Shown here: positions 20,517 through 30,244 of the stretch, in pieces | Numbering within the stretch: position 1 is the first letter of the stretch | Layout: each line of letters begins with the position of its first letter | Source of the DNA: Psychrobacter sp. LV10R520-6 | Lineage (GTDB): Bacteria > Pseudomonadota > Gammaproteobacteria > Pseudomonadales > Moraxellaceae | Assembly: GCF_900182925.1 (NCBI RefSeq) | Contig: NZ_LT900024.1 | Span: 806,001 to 870,000, forward strand | DNA length: 64,000 bases | Direction: 5' to 3' | The notes under the pieces: model-generated | Told to the model about the DNA's origin: nothing | The model's database searches: none | Seen by the model: only the letters and a program-made list of their open reading frames with translations | Program-made: the position numbers and the translations under genes

Positions 20517-22412
20517 ATGCAATACCCAAAAACTTACGACGTGGTGGTGATCGGCGGCGGTCATGCTGGCACAGAAGCGGCACTTTCGGCTGCACGTATG
20601 GGTGCGCAGACTTTGCTATTGACCCATAATATTGAGACGCTCGGGCAGATGAGCTGTAATCCGGCGATTGGCGGTATCGGTAAATCGCACTTGGTGCGTG
20701 AAATTGATGCGCTTGGCGGCGCGATGGCGCTCGCCACTGATAAAGCCGGTATTCAGTTTCGGGTATTGAACAGTCGTAAAGGCGCTGCCGTCCGAGCGAC
20801 GCGTGCGCAAGCGGATCGTATTCTATATAAGGCCGCTATTCGCCAAACCCTTGAAAACCAGCCCAATCTTGACATATTTCAACAAGGCGCTGATGATATC
20901 TTAGTCGAAAATGGTCGTGCCACTGCGGTGGTGACTTCTACTGGTATTGTTTTTAAGACAGAAACGGTCGTACTAACCTCAGGAACGTTCCTAGGCGGTG
21001 TCATCCATATTGGCCTTGAGAATTCTAAAGGTGGACGAGCAGGGGACCAGCCTTCGATTAAACTTGCGGACCGTTTGCGCGAGCTTAAGCTTCCGGTCGG
21101 ACGCCTTAAAACAGGCACGCCAGCACGTATTGATGCGCGTAGTGTTGATTTTAGCGTGATGAGCACACAGCCGGGCGATACTCCATTACCGGTGATGAGC
21201 TATATGGGTAACGTTGCCATGCATCCTGAGCAAGTCAACTGTCATATCACCCATACCAATGCGCGTACCCATGACATCATCCGTGAAAATTTAGATCGCT
21301 CACCGATGTTCTCTGGCAAAATTGAAGGCGTGGGTCCGCGTTATTGTCCGTCTATTGAAGACAAAATCCATCGCTTTGCTGATAAAGACAGCCATCAGAT
21401 ATTTATTGAGCCGGAAGGTCTGACCACTCATGAGCTATATCCGAATGGTATCTCAACCAGCTTGCCGTTTGATGTGCAGTTAGACTTTATCCATAGTATG
21501 AAGGGGCTTGAGAATGCTCACATCACGCGTCCCGGTTATGCGATTGAATATGACTATTTTGATCCACAAAGCTTAAAGCCAACGCTTGAAACTAAGTCTA
21601 TTGATCGTTTGTATTTTGCTGGTCAAATCAACGGTACCACCGGTTATGAAGAAGCGGGCGTTCAAGGTTTATTAGCAGGCATTAATGCGGCCTTGGTTAC
21701 TCGAGATAATAGCGAGTTTGAAACTTGGACACCGCGCCGCGATCAAGCCTATCTTGGTGTACTTGTCGACGACTTAATCACTCACGGGACTACTGAACCA
21801 TACCGGATGTTTACCAGCCGCGCTGAGTATCGTTTGCTATTACGTGAAGACAATGCCGATCAGCGTTTGACTGAAACCGGACGTAAACTTGGTTTGGTTG
21901 ATGATGTGCGCTGGCAGGCCTATCAAGAAAAAATGGAAGCGATCAGTAAAGAGACCTCTCGTCTAAAAGATCTATGGGCCACCCCAGCGAACGCTCTAGG
22001 GGAACAAGTAACCGCGCAAACCGGCGAGGTACTGTCGAAAGAATCTACCGCTTATGATTTGCTAAAACGCCCGCAGATACATTTTAATGATATTGCTGCT
22101 ATTACTGATTCACAAGTCGATGCAAAAGTGGGCGATCAGATTGAGATATCGGTCAAATATGCCGGTTACATCGACCGTCAGCAAGAAGAAATTGATCAAA
22201 TGAAGCGCTTAGAGAACACAGCGTTGCCAATAGATTTTGATTATAGTGTGATATCTGGATTATCAAATGAAATTGTCCAAAAGTTGACCCAAGTTCGTCC
22301 CGCGACATTGGCACAAGCCGGTCGCGTTAGCGGTGTGACGCCTGCAGCGATTCAGCTATTGGCGATGACCGTCAAAAAGCATAAAAAAGCGAAAGCCGCT
22401 TTAGAGTCATAA
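20517..22412 (+). CDS. mnmG: tRNA uridine-5-carboxymethylaminomethyl modification enzyme MnmG (GidA)
   Basis: 631 residues from the ATG at 20517, close to the 629 of E. coli MnmG. GAGG lies five bases upstream, so the longer frame from 20472 is not used. It has the FAD motif [19 protein letters not shown], the conserved [20 protein letters not shown] region (quoted here in parts: [20 protein letters not shown]), and the C-terminal helical domain that binds MnmE. With MnmE it modifies U34 of several tRNAs, the nucleotide that MnmA thiolates. Confidence 0.97.
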   Translation: MQYPKTYDVVVIGGGHAGTEAALSAARMGAQTLLLTHNIETLGQMSCNPAIGGIGKSHLVREIDALGGAMALATDKAGIQFRVLNSRKGAAVRATRAQADRILYKAAIRQTLENQPNLDIFQQGADDILVENGRATAVVTSTGIVFKTETVVLTSGTFLGGVIHIGLENSKGGRAGDQPSIKLADRLRELKLPVGRLKTGTPARIDARSVDFSVMSTQPGDTPLPVMSYMGNVAMHPEQVNCHITHTNARTHDIIRENLDRSPMFSGKIEGVGPRYCPSIEDKIHRFADKDSHQIFIEPEGLTTHELYPNGISTSLPFDVQLDFIHSMKGLENAHITRPGYAIEYDYFDPQSLKPTLETKSIDRLYFAGQINGTTGYEEAGVQGLLAGINAALVTRDNSEFETWTPRRDQAYLGVLVDDLITHGTTEPYRMFTSRAEYRLLLREDNADQRLTETGRKLGLVDDVRWQAYQEKMEAISKETSRLKDLWATPANALGEQVTAQTGEVLSKESTAYDLLKRPQIHFNDIAAITDSQVDAKVGDQIEISVKYAGYIDRQQEEIDQMKRLENTALPIDFDYSVISGLSNEIVQKLTQVRPATLAQAGRVSGVTPAAIQLLAMTVKKHKKAKAALES

Positions 22413-22453
22413 AGTTATGTGTGATCAGGCAATAAAGATGTGAACTACAAGGA

Positions 22454-22488
22454 TGTCAGGCTGTTGACAATTTCAAAACAGCCTGACA
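22454..22488 (+). terminator. hairpin after mnmG
   Basis: A 12-bp perfect stem TGTCAGGCTGTT / AACAGCCTGACA around an 11-base loop. The T run afterwards is poor, so termination is likely but not certain. Confidence 0.6.
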
Positions 22489-22582
22489 CTTAGTCATTTT
22501 AGTTTGAGGGTTAGCCGTGTGTAAAAATACGATAACTAACCGCAATGACCTAAATGAACAATAAGAGACAAGGAATACTCTT

Positions 22583-22807
22583 ATGCCTTATGATAAATTA
22601 TCAGACTTACCAGATGCTGTAACCGATTACTTACCGAAACACGCGTAACAGATATTTCAAGCGGCATTTAATAGCGCCAGCAAAGAATATGAGGATGAGT
22701 CGCGCTGGTTTGCTACTGCATGGACAGCAGTTGAAAAAGTCTACGAAAAAAATGAAGATGACAACTGGGTCAAAAAACCAGACTATAACCAGAACAAAAA
22801 TAGTTAG
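22583..22807 (+). pseudogene. chaB: chaB-like gene interrupted by a stop codon
   Basis: The frame opens with MPYDKLSDLPDAVTDYLPKH and, after an in-frame TAA at 22646-22648, continues without another stop to a TAG at 22805: QIFQAAFNSASKEYEDE and later WTAVEKVYEKNEDDNWVKK. Both parts match the ChaB family (MPYKTKSDLPESVKHVLPSH..., AFNSAWDQY, DDDKWHKK in E. coli, 76 residues). The family normally has Gln right after the SHA/KHA segment, so the stop is probably a CAA-to-TAA change. ChaB is a small putative regulator of cation transport. A ribosome-binding site AAGGA lies upstream. A sequencing error cannot be excluded from one read of the sequence. Confidence 0.82.
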
Positions 22808-22918
22808 ATAATACGCATTATAGTCAACCTTCCCTAATTCAGCGCAATCTAAATCCAACGCGACCTACAGCAATGCTGTCCTTATTAATTTAGCCACTTT
22901 GCTGACTTGAGCCTATTT

Positions 22919-23878
22919 ATGATTGAAGCTATTCTATTTGCGATTACTATTGTTCTACCCAACCTGGCTTTAATAGGGTTGGGTTTTTTTATGCAAAGAC
23001 GCGGTGAGGTGAGTCAAGCCTTTATTGACCAAGCCTCAAGCTTTGTCTTTAACTACTGCTTACCTTGTTTACTATTTTTTAGTGTGGTCGATAGTAACGT
23101 GAACTATGCCAAGCAAATAATATTAATAATTGCCGGTATTGTGGTGACGTTTATTTTATTTATTAGCTCAGAGATTTATGCCAAACGTTTTATAAGTCAG
23201 CCAGCCGACCAGGGCGTTTTTGTACAAGGTATCTTTCGCAGTAATATGGCGATTATTGGCCTTGCAACCGTCGCCAACGCTTACGGGGAGCAGGGTCTGA
23301 GTATTGCTGCCGTGTATATGGGTGTCGTGACGATATTGTTTAATATCTTAGCGGTGATTACGCTTAGCCGCGTGTCCAAAAGTGCCGATGACACTTGGCC
23401 TAGCCGTAGCATTATGATTATCAAAAAGCTATTTACCAATCCGCTTGTCCTCGCATTATTGGCAGCGTTTGCTTACAAAGCATTGCCACTACCACCAATT
23501 CCAAGTGTTATTAATACTACTGGCGGTTTACTTGCGGCTGTTGCGTTGCCGTTGGCACTGATTTGTGCAGGTGCCAGTATTGATTTGAAATCTATGCTGA
23601 GTCCTTCGGGGCTATCGATGCAAGCCAGTATTGGCCGCATTGTTATCGCGCCCTTAGTAGCCATTGCAGTTGGGCTTGGTTTTGGACTGACAGGCATGCA
23701 TATGGGCGTGCTGTTTTTGATGGTGGCATCGCCAACGGCGGCAGCCAGTTATGTGATGGCAAAAGCCATGGGTGGGAATGACATATTGGCGGCCAATATT
23801 TTAGCGTTTACTACAGTAGTTGGCCTATTCGGTATGGCAATCGGGGCGGCGCTCTTACGTGGATTGGGAATGATGTAG
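22919..23878 (+). CDS. AEC-family transporter (auxin efflux carrier type)
   Basis: About 319 residues and 10 predicted transmembrane helices in two five-helix bundles, each with the kinked, Asn/Gly/Pro-containing helix typical of AEC/BART permeases (FVFNYCLPCLLF, FRSNMAIIGLATVANAYGEQ, MVASPTAAASYVMAKAMGG). The substrate is unknown; family members export or import malonate, malate and related acids. The ATG at 22919 has only a weak TGAG signal, and a TTG four codons earlier is possible. Confidence 0.85.
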   Translation: MIEAILFAITIVLPNLALIGLGFFMQRRGEVSQAFIDQASSFVFNYCLPCLLFFSVVDSNVNYAKQIILIIAGIVVTFILFISSEIYAKRFISQPADQGVFVQGIFRSNMAIIGLATVANAYGEQGLSIAAVYMGVVTILFNILAVITLSRVSKSADDTWPSRSIMIIKKLFTNPLVLALLAAFAYKALPLPPIPSVINTTGGLLAAVALPLALICAGASIDLKSMLSPSGLSMQASIGRIVIAPLVAIAVGLGFGLTGMHMGVLFLMVASPTAAASYVMAKAMGGNDILAANILAFTTVVGLFGMAIGAALLRGLGMM

Positions 23879-24002
23879 TTGCTAAAAGTGAACTCTTTCA
23901 TGATTACAATAATAAATGTACTCATGCTTTTTTTGTTCTATCGACTTTAATTAAGATACGAAGAGCTAAATACCCTGTACTCTGTAGTAAGTACTCATCC
24001 AG

Positions 24003-24593
24003 TCATATCTCTGGACAGTCGTTTTCCTCGTCCATAAACCTATGCTTGTTTTCCATCAATTCTTCAAAAAAGGCTTTGCCTGCTTCTGATAACACGTAAG
24101 ACTTACTGCTTGGCTTTTCCAGCATGATACCTCTATCAACCAGCAGGTTTTTAACGTGACCCATTAAGCTATCTTCGCTCTTACCAGTCATTTTGGATTT
24201 TTCTAAAATTTGATCAACGTAGGGAATATTTGCCATCTCCTTAAAATCATCAGGGGTCAGGCCACCCGTATGTGAGGTGATTTTAGTTATAGAATGCCCA
24301 TTAACCGTTAGGTATTTACCTATAATTAAAAGAAGAAAATATACTTTCATACTAATATCAGTCTTACCATCCAACCCGCCTGCATCATTTAAGTAAACGT
24401 AGGTTGGCGTTTCTATTAACTCAAACCCGTTCATTGCGTTATTCTTACGATAGTCTGCTAGGTTATCCATGATCTCAGTGAATAGAGGGTCTGCTATTGG
24501 CTCACCACTGTTGCTTAATTTATACTTATTGATGATACGCCCATTCATTAGCTGGTCAAATATCTCAACGCTCAACCCCATGTTTATACTCAT
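24003..24593 (-). CDS. jetB: MukE/JetB-like condensin subunit of a Wadjet-type system
   Basis: 196 residues, last gene of the operon. The start overlaps the kleisin gene by four bases (ATGA). The sequence is mixed alpha/beta with two winged-helix-like halves. The C-terminal part (SLMGHVKNLLVDRGIMLEK ... YVLSEAGKAFFEEL) reads as a winged helix with a final beta strand. That fits the MukE/MksE/JetB subunits, which bind the kleisin and DNA. The family call depends mainly on position next to the SMC and kleisin genes and on size, since sequence conservation in this family is low. Confidence 0.72.
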   Translation of the reverse strand: MSINMGLSVEIFDQLMNGRIINKYKLSNSGEPIADPLFTEIMDNLADYRKNNAMNGFELIETPTYVYLNDAGGLDGKTDISMKVYFLLLIIGKYLTVNGHSITKITSHTGGLTPDDFKEMANIPYVDQILEKSKMTGKSEDSLMGHVKNLLVDRGIMLEKPSSKSYVLSEAGKAFFEELMENKHRFMDEENDCPEI

Positions 24594-25963
24594 ATTGTTT
24601 CTTCCTCACGGTAGCTTAAGACTATATATTCGTAAAAGTATTTATTGTCACTAATCTTGTTCCTAATGTTTTGCTGTTGCAGGCCATTAGTGTCTAGTAG
24701 GGGTAACAGGTATTCAATGCCATACAGAACGTCTATCAAGCTGAAGTCAGTAAGCGCCGTAAATAAGGTCTCATAAACAAACAAATATATATCATCAACT
24801 CTGCTTGGTACATTTACCTCACACATCAGGTCAAATATTCCATTGTCCTTTTCGTGCTCAATAATCATATCCATCGGCAGCGGTTTTAGTTTTGATGGTG
24901 CAGGCTTGATTTGCCTAGTTTCTATCTGCTCAAACCAAACCTTAAAGGCCAACATAGAATCATCTTGCGCTAGCGGGCGATTGAGGCGTTTATAGTAGCG
25001 TTGCTTGAAAGTAAATAGACCGTCGAGTGAGTTTAAGTGCTGCAACACCTTGCTATCAGCGGTAAGGAATTTGTTTTGTATTCGTCCATGTTGGAGCGGC
25101 TCAATGGATTTAACAAGGTCGCTAAACGCACGCTCTATCACCATGAAGTACTTACGGTCTTCAGCAAGGCTACTTAGATAGTGCTGCAACCTTGCGGTGA
25201 CTCTATTTAAGTCTTTATAGTAAGAAGTCACTGCCGTCTTGCGATACTGAATATAAATATCGTCACTAATAAGCCCTTTTTCCTCGTAAAAAACTTGTAG
25301 ATTATTTAGTGACTCAATAAACGTATCGCCACCTTGTAGTCGCATCGCAGGGTCGATAAATTGTAAGCAAGGTATTATGTTTCTCGTGTACAGCTTGTCG
25401 GCTTTTTCATATAACTCAATGACAGATATTTCACACAAGCCCTGCTCCTTTTGGCGATATAAGTCGGATATTTCATCTACCTTGATATTTAGTACCTCAA
25501 TGTTGCTTTTGATCTCACTTAGAATGTCATTAATAATTTTATTAAAGTGAGTATAGGCTTCCTTGTAATCATCGCTACTGCTTGGGTTTGCCATTATATT
25601 TTTAACCGTGGCGGATATATTCTGTCTAAAGTTGGCAAACTCTATACTGCTAAATTCACGACTGCGTGATATATCCAAAAAGACTAAAAAGTCATACATG
25701 GCTTTTGATAAGCCAATCATGCCTGAGTTTTTATTATCATAGACAAAAACATCACTTTTAACCAGAGCATCTAAGCTCATGATGTTCTTTAAGGCGTTAT
25801 CCTTATGTACCCTAACGATTTTCTCATAGAACGCTAAATAAAGGCGTTTAGGAAACTCTGAGGCAGTGTTGTTTTCATGGATATAGTCAATAAATTTAAA
25901 AAAATCGCGCTCAAAGCCATTAGCAAATATCTCTTTTATGATGGTCTGTCTATTAATTCTCAT
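24590..25963 (-). CDS. jetA: kleisin-like JetA/MksF subunit of a Wadjet-type system
   Basis: 457 residues, almost entirely helical, with no enzymatic motif. The N-terminal part (residues 1-130) reads as a winged-helix region, and long amphipathic helices follow in the middle (residues 130-300). Its length and its overlap by four bases with both the SMC gene upstream and the MukE-like gene downstream fit the kleisin JetA/MksF/MukF that bridges the SMC heads. The assignment comes from architecture and context; the sequence itself gives only weak signals. Confidence 0.75.
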   Translation of the reverse strand: MRINRQTIIKEIFANGFERDFFKFIDYIHENNTASEFPKRLYLAFYEKIVRVHKDNALKNIMSLDALVKSDVFVYDNKNSGMIGLSKAMYDFLVFLDISRSREFSSIEFANFRQNISATVKNIMANPSSSDDYKEAYTHFNKIINDILSEIKSNIEVLNIKVDEISDLYRQKEQGLCEISVIELYEKADKLYTRNIIPCLQFIDPAMRLQGGDTFIESLNNLQVFYEEKGLISDDIYIQYRKTAVTSYYKDLNRVTARLQHYLSSLAEDRKYFMVIERAFSDLVKSIEPLQHGRIQNKFLTADSKVLQHLNSLDGLFTFKQRYYKRLNRPLAQDDSMLAFKVWFEQIETRQIKPAPSKLKPLPMDMIIEHEKDNGIFDLMCEVNVPSRVDDIYLFVYETLFTALTDFSLIDVLYGIEYLLPLLDTNGLQQQNIRNKISDNKYFYEYIVLSYREEETI

Positions 25964-28878
25964 ACGACACGCTCTTCAGCTGAATCTCTTTTACCAAAAG
26001 TGTCTATGTGTTGCGGTAAGATATGCAGCACACAGTCAGGGTGCATTAAGTCTTTGTTAAATTTGCAATAATCAATATTGATGTGGTTGCCAACGTGCTT
26101 ACATACCGTACTTAACCGATGCGGGGTCGCACAGAATACAGAAAAGCCTGATTGAGCGATTTGGTTAACAATGGTTTTAATGTTTTTCTTATCCATGTCA
26201 GCAATTTCATCGACGATAACCGGCATCATAAGGGTGCTGTCTTGGGCGAAAATCTTGCTAAGCAGTATAGAGATAATAAAAGAGGTCACTGTGCTTGTGG
26301 TGCCACCAGACTGTGGTTTTGTCTCTATATGACCGGTGTCTTCAACGTACTCGTAGCTGATAGATTTAATGAGATTAACCATCTTTAGCGTACGTTTTTT
26401 ACTATGGCTATTCTCTTTAATGTAGCTTATGAGCGAAGTATAAAATTCAGGCTCAAGCAAGGTATCTTGGCTCAAGTCATACTTACTGCAATTGTCTAAT
26501 AGATTTCTATAGTCGGCTTGAGTGGTTAGGCGCAGGCGTACCGCATCAAAGTTAGATACTTTATGGTGGCTCAGCTCTTGGTTCATCGCGGTTATTTCTG
26601 ACTGTAGCAGCCTGTTTGCATTCTTAATTTCTTCAAGCATGCTGGCAAGATAGGAGTGATGCTCATAGACTTTGTGCTTATAATCCTCTTTTTTAACATT
26701 AATTCTGTCAAAAGTGTTCTTGTACAGGGCTATAATCTCGCTGTACTCATGCAGGCCAGTTATTTCTTTGTGCGGATCAAGATCTGCAAGCGGTATGTCT
26801 TCCATAAACCGTTGTAACTTTGTTTTATACTCAGATTTCTCGGCAGCTAGTGCTATCGCTTTATTTTGTAGTTTTTCAAAGTCTTCAAGCTCTAAGACTA
26901 GTATGCCATCAAGTGTCGCTAAATACTGCTCATCATCATCAGGGATGTAGGTTGCTTGAAAGTGACTATTGCTGCGTTCAATGATTTTGTCAGTAGTATC
27001 AAAGCGACGTATGAAGCTCTCAATGTCCTCTTTTTGCTTGCTGTAGTCGGTATAGGCTGCATAATAACCATTTAACTCTTCTTGCTTGCCAGCGTGCTTA
27101 TCGGTTGCTAACCCATGCTCTTTAATTACTTTATTTAACGTCGCTTTGCTCTCAGAAATTTGCCGTTTGATGACTGCCAAACCACCTATGTCATCGATAT
27201 TTAAGCTGATTTGATCATGCTCTGTTTTTAGTTTCTTTTTACTGTGATCTGCCACTGAATTATTGGCGTCAGCGATAATACTATTGAGGCTGCCAATATC
27301 CTTCCTTAGTTTCTGAATATGAGCTTGATTGTTAATTATTTGCTCTACATTCTTTTTGGCCTCTGTCTCTTTATCATAAAAAACAAAATTGGTATTAGCC
27401 AGCGTTGACTCTTTAAATGTTAATACACCTTTCTCGCTATTGAACAACTCAGCAAAGGCATTAATAGTTTGAATATCACTATCCGACAAATCACAAATTA
27501 ATTCTGAAAACTCGTTATTTAAGCTGATTAAAACACTGGCACTATGTTCAGGCAATTGACTGGTCGCCAGCAGACTTAGATTATCCTCTGCGGACTCTAA
27601 GCGTGCAAGGCGTGCGGTTAGGGTACTGATCTCATGAGTTTTGGTTGTGATAGCTGTGGTCGCCTGATCTATATTATCAATGCTTTTTAACATATCAGAC
27701 AGCTCTTCAAGACGAACTCTAAGCTCATACATAACCACATCAGCAGGCTTATTAAACTCACTTAATATGGTCTCAACGGCAATCTGCTTTTGCTCGTAGA
27801 TGTTGATGTTTGTCAGAAGAGATTTATGCTGGGTATTGAGCTCGATAAGCTGAGTCTCAAGGTTTTTAACCTCGCCTGCTAGTGGGTTTTTCTTGGCATT
27901 AATGCTATTAAGTTGCTGGGTGATATCGCCAAGTTTATTAGCTTGCTGTTCCTGACTACGGTTTAGATAGGTCTTTAGTACTTTAAATGACAGGCTGTAA
28001 TCATTAACCGATGCTAGCATCGCATCAAACTGACCTTTTAGAGTCTCGTAAACTATCTTGTTGTTTTCATACTTTTTGAGCATCATGCCTTCATTGGTCA
28101 ACTTCTCATAATCATCTTGAAGGGCACTGAAATCAGCATCCATCCGCTCTTCATCTCGGCCCCGCCGCATCTCAATTATAGTAGCTATCGCTTGGGGCAA
28201 GGTGCTTTCCTCACCTTTACCTGAGTTGAAAGCCAGCTCAAAAATATTGATAAAAGCCTCTATTGATGACTCTCTTTGGTCTTTGAGCGGCACTAAGCAG
28301 TATTTTGCATCTGCACTAGCGAAGTTACCAAATAGAATTTTAGATAATATGGCCTTATTGCTGACGTGTAACCCTTTATAGGTCTTTACCGCACTGAGTA
28401 TCGTTTGCACGCTAAGATTGGGCGTGAAGTAGTTGTTTTCGCTATCCCAGAATAAATGGCGGATATCATCGAACGGTACAGGCAGTAGCACACGGTTATA
28501 CTCATAGTTGCCTGCTCGGTATAGAATCATGCAAAATTCACCTGACGGGTTTTTACCTTCCATAATCAAAAAAGAATTGGCAGTGGGAAAGTAATACTCA
28601 TATGATTCGTCACGCTTGAATTTTCTGCCTGACTTGCTGACAAAGTTAAACTTGCTCTCACACTTATTAAAGTTAGTTTCAGGGTAGAGTAGTAGCTTGG
28701 TTGCCGACAGGCTTGCCGTCTTACCTAAGTTATTGTCACCGAACATCGCCAGATGCTGATCAAGGGCTAGCTCTGTATAAGCATGGCTCGCTGAATTAAC
28801 AAATACAATTTGCTTGAGCACATAGCTGTAATCAAAATGCTCATCGTTTAATAGCTGATTAAAAGTATCAGTCGGCAT
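25960..28878 (-). CDS. jetC: SMC-type ATPase JetC/MksB of a Wadjet-type system
   Basis: 972 residues. Walker A GDNNLGKT lies at residues 47-54. A signature-like SGGTTSTVTSF is found near residue 855, and Walker B MMPVIVDE ends at Asp890-Glu891. Between the head halves lie two long coiled-coil arms (about 260-440 and 520-800) rich in Lys/Glu/Gln/Leu. This is the MukB/MksB/JetC layout, with the ATPase head split between the two ends. In Wadjet the SMC complex extrudes DNA and activates the JetD nuclease on circular plasmids. The start overlaps the nuclease gene by 11 bases. It is shorter than typical JetC proteins (about 1100). Confidence 0.88.
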   Translation of the reverse strand: MPTDTFNQLLNDEHFDYSYVLKQIVFVNSASHAYTELALDQHLAMFGDNNLGKTASLSATKLLLYPETNFNKCESKFNFVSKSGRKFKRDESYEYYFPTANSFLIMEGKNPSGEFCMILYRAGNYEYNRVLLPVPFDDIRHLFWDSENNYFTPNLSVQTILSAVKTYKGLHVSNKAILSKILFGNFASADAKYCLVPLKDQRESSIEAFINIFELAFNSGKGEESTLPQAIATIIEMRRGRDEERMDADFSALQDDYEKLTNEGMMLKKYENNKIVYETLKGQFDAMLASVNDYSLSFKVLKTYLNRSQEQQANKLGDITQQLNSINAKKNPLAGEVKNLETQLIELNTQHKSLLTNINIYEQKQIAVETILSEFNKPADVVMYELRVRLEELSDMLKSIDNIDQATTAITTKTHEISTLTARLARLESAEDNLSLLATSQLPEHSASVLISLNNEFSELICDLSDSDIQTINAFAELFNSEKGVLTFKESTLANTNFVFYDKETEAKKNVEQIINNQAHIQKLRKDIGSLNSIIADANNSVADHSKKKLKTEHDQISLNIDDIGGLAVIKRQISESKATLNKVIKEHGLATDKHAGKQEELNGYYAAYTDYSKQKEDIESFIRRFDTTDKIIERSNSHFQATYIPDDDEQYLATLDGILVLELEDFEKLQNKAIALAAEKSEYKTKLQRFMEDIPLADLDPHKEITGLHEYSEIIALYKNTFDRINVKKEDYKHKVYEHHSYLASMLEEIKNANRLLQSEITAMNQELSHHKVSNFDAVRLRLTTQADYRNLLDNCSKYDLSQDTLLEPEFYTSLISYIKENSHSKKRTLKMVNLIKSISYEYVEDTGHIETKPQSGGTTSTVTSFIISILLSKIFAQDSTLMMPVIVDEIADMDKKNIKTIVNQIAQSGFSVFCATPHRLSTVCKHVGNHINIDYCKFNKDLMHPDCVLHILPQHIDTFGKRDSAEERVV

Positions 28879-29686
28879 ATAAATAGCTCTCTTGTTCGAT
28901 GAATTTCATGTGGTTACGAATTATTTCGCAGATAGGTTTAAGTGGTGGGCAGTCTTGGCCAATCGTGATTACTTTGCCTAATTCTTCATTGCCAAACTTT
29001 TCTACCACGCCAGCCAGTCGCTTCTGAATGTCGCTTGGGTATAAAAAAACTTTAGAATTATTCATTGATAGGTTATATAGATTCTTAGCTATGGTCAGTC
29101 CACCTAAGTCAAAATCAAACAGCATATATAAGGTATCGTATTTACTCAATAGTTTCTTATGTAGACTATTGGATATCTCATTACCTGCACCGAATATAAT
29201 ATCTAATTCATTATCTTTGGGTAGGTTGCAGTGTTGATATAGGAAGGTCAGTGTTCTCTCAATATAGATAAATAGCTGACGATTTTCTATAAGAAGGGCT
29301 TGCTTGGCAGGGTGGTGGGTGTGCTGGCAGGTGTGCTGATAATTACCATCAGTATCAAACAAAATCACTGCGGGATATTCTACTGATTTGCGAATAAGGA
29401 GTATTGAGCCATCAACCTTATAGTCATGACTTCTGTTTTGTCGCGCCCCTGATACCCTGTCTTCATCCACACCAGCGGTAAGGCGACGTAATTCACTCAT
29501 GAGGTCCTCATCAACACTTTTTATAAGATAGTAACCAAGTTTTGCTGTACGACTAGCGTTAATATTAGTTGGGCTATATCTGTGAGTGAGGCTTAACTGT
29601 TCAATCATTTTTTGTAGACGGCGAAGATTGACAGGTTTGCTATTATCAATACTATTAATAAACCTTTTTAAGGTTTTCACGCTCAT
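28868..29686 (-). CDS. jetD: JetD-like toprim nuclease of a Wadjet-type system
   Basis: 272 residues, first gene of the operon. The toprim catalytic pattern is clear: IEN with Glu134 in LLIENRQLFI, then GAGNEISNSL, then FDFDLGGL with Asp191 and Asp193. The C-terminal IEQES matches the EQE ending of the DUF2220/JetD family. JetD is the topoisomerase-VI-like subunit that cuts plasmid DNA after the SMC complex has sensed it. The protein is shorter than usual JetD (about 380-400), mainly at the N-terminus. Wadjet operons are usually written A-B-C-D; here the nuclease gene is transcribed first. Confidence 0.82.
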   Translation of the reverse strand: MSVKTLKRFINSIDNSKPVNLRRLQKMIEQLSLTHRYSPTNINASRTAKLGYYLIKSVDEDLMSELRRLTAGVDEDRVSGARQNRSHDYKVDGSILLIRKSVEYPAVILFDTDGNYQHTCQHTHHPAKQALLIENRQLFIYIERTLTFLYQHCNLPKDNELDIIFGAGNEISNSLHKKLLSKYDTLYMLFDFDLGGLTIAKNLYNLSMNNSKVFLYPSDIQKRLAGVVEKFGNEELGKVITIGQDCPPLKPICEIIRNHMKFIEQESYLYAD

Positions 29687-29834
29687 GCTATATCCCTTTG
29701 TTTTTTAGTTATATTGTTGGTCAATCAGAACGTCTTGTTGGTTAGCATTAATATATTTTGTTATAGTCAATACCAAATAAAATAGACACACACGTAATTT
29801 CGCATAGTAGGTAAAAAATTTTCTAGCTTGCTAT

Positions 29835-29847
29835 GTGACTGTGTCAC
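29835..29847. promoter_or_regulatory. palindrome upstream of the Wadjet operon
   Basis: GTGAC-TGT-GTCAC lies about 150 bases before the jetD-like start in a 0.47 kb spacer that is otherwise AT-rich and without recognisable genes (29687-30160). It is a candidate operator for the divergent jetD and dadA-like transcription units. No regulator gene is adjacent. Confidence 0.4.
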
Positions 29848-30160
29848 TCCAGAGGCTGCGAAAATTTCTCCCAGCCATACTGTGTTCGTTTCAAAGTGGC
29901 TCAACTATATACCTAAACTAAGGCGTGTCATCAATTAAAACATTTTTAACCCTCATAATCTAATTGATGATAAGCCCTAGAATGTTCTTAATGATAATAC
30001 GTGATTATTACCTTTCAATACCCACTTAGCGCCCTTTAATACCTGCACTATTCCAACCGAAAGACTGTTTGAAAGAGAGCCATAACCAAAAGTAATTAAT
30101 AACAAAAAATTCTGTTAGATAGTAGTTTAATATTTATCATAATGGCGTTACTATGACCCT

Positions 30161-30223
30161 AATATTCAAGGCTGAGATTTTAATATTCAAGACTTGGGTT
30201 TTAATATTCAGGATTCTATATTC
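30161..30223 (+). repeat. three 21-bp tandem repeats before the dadA-like gene
   Basis: Units at 30161-30181, 30182-30202 and 30203-30223 all begin AATATTCA and share the A/T-rich tail; the third is the most diverged. The array ends 21 bases before the ATG of the DadA-like gene, just before its AAAGGA ribosome-binding site, so it lies in the 5' untranslated region or promoter. Confidence 0.8.
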
Positions 30224-30244
30224 CTATCGTCAAAAGGATAAGCT

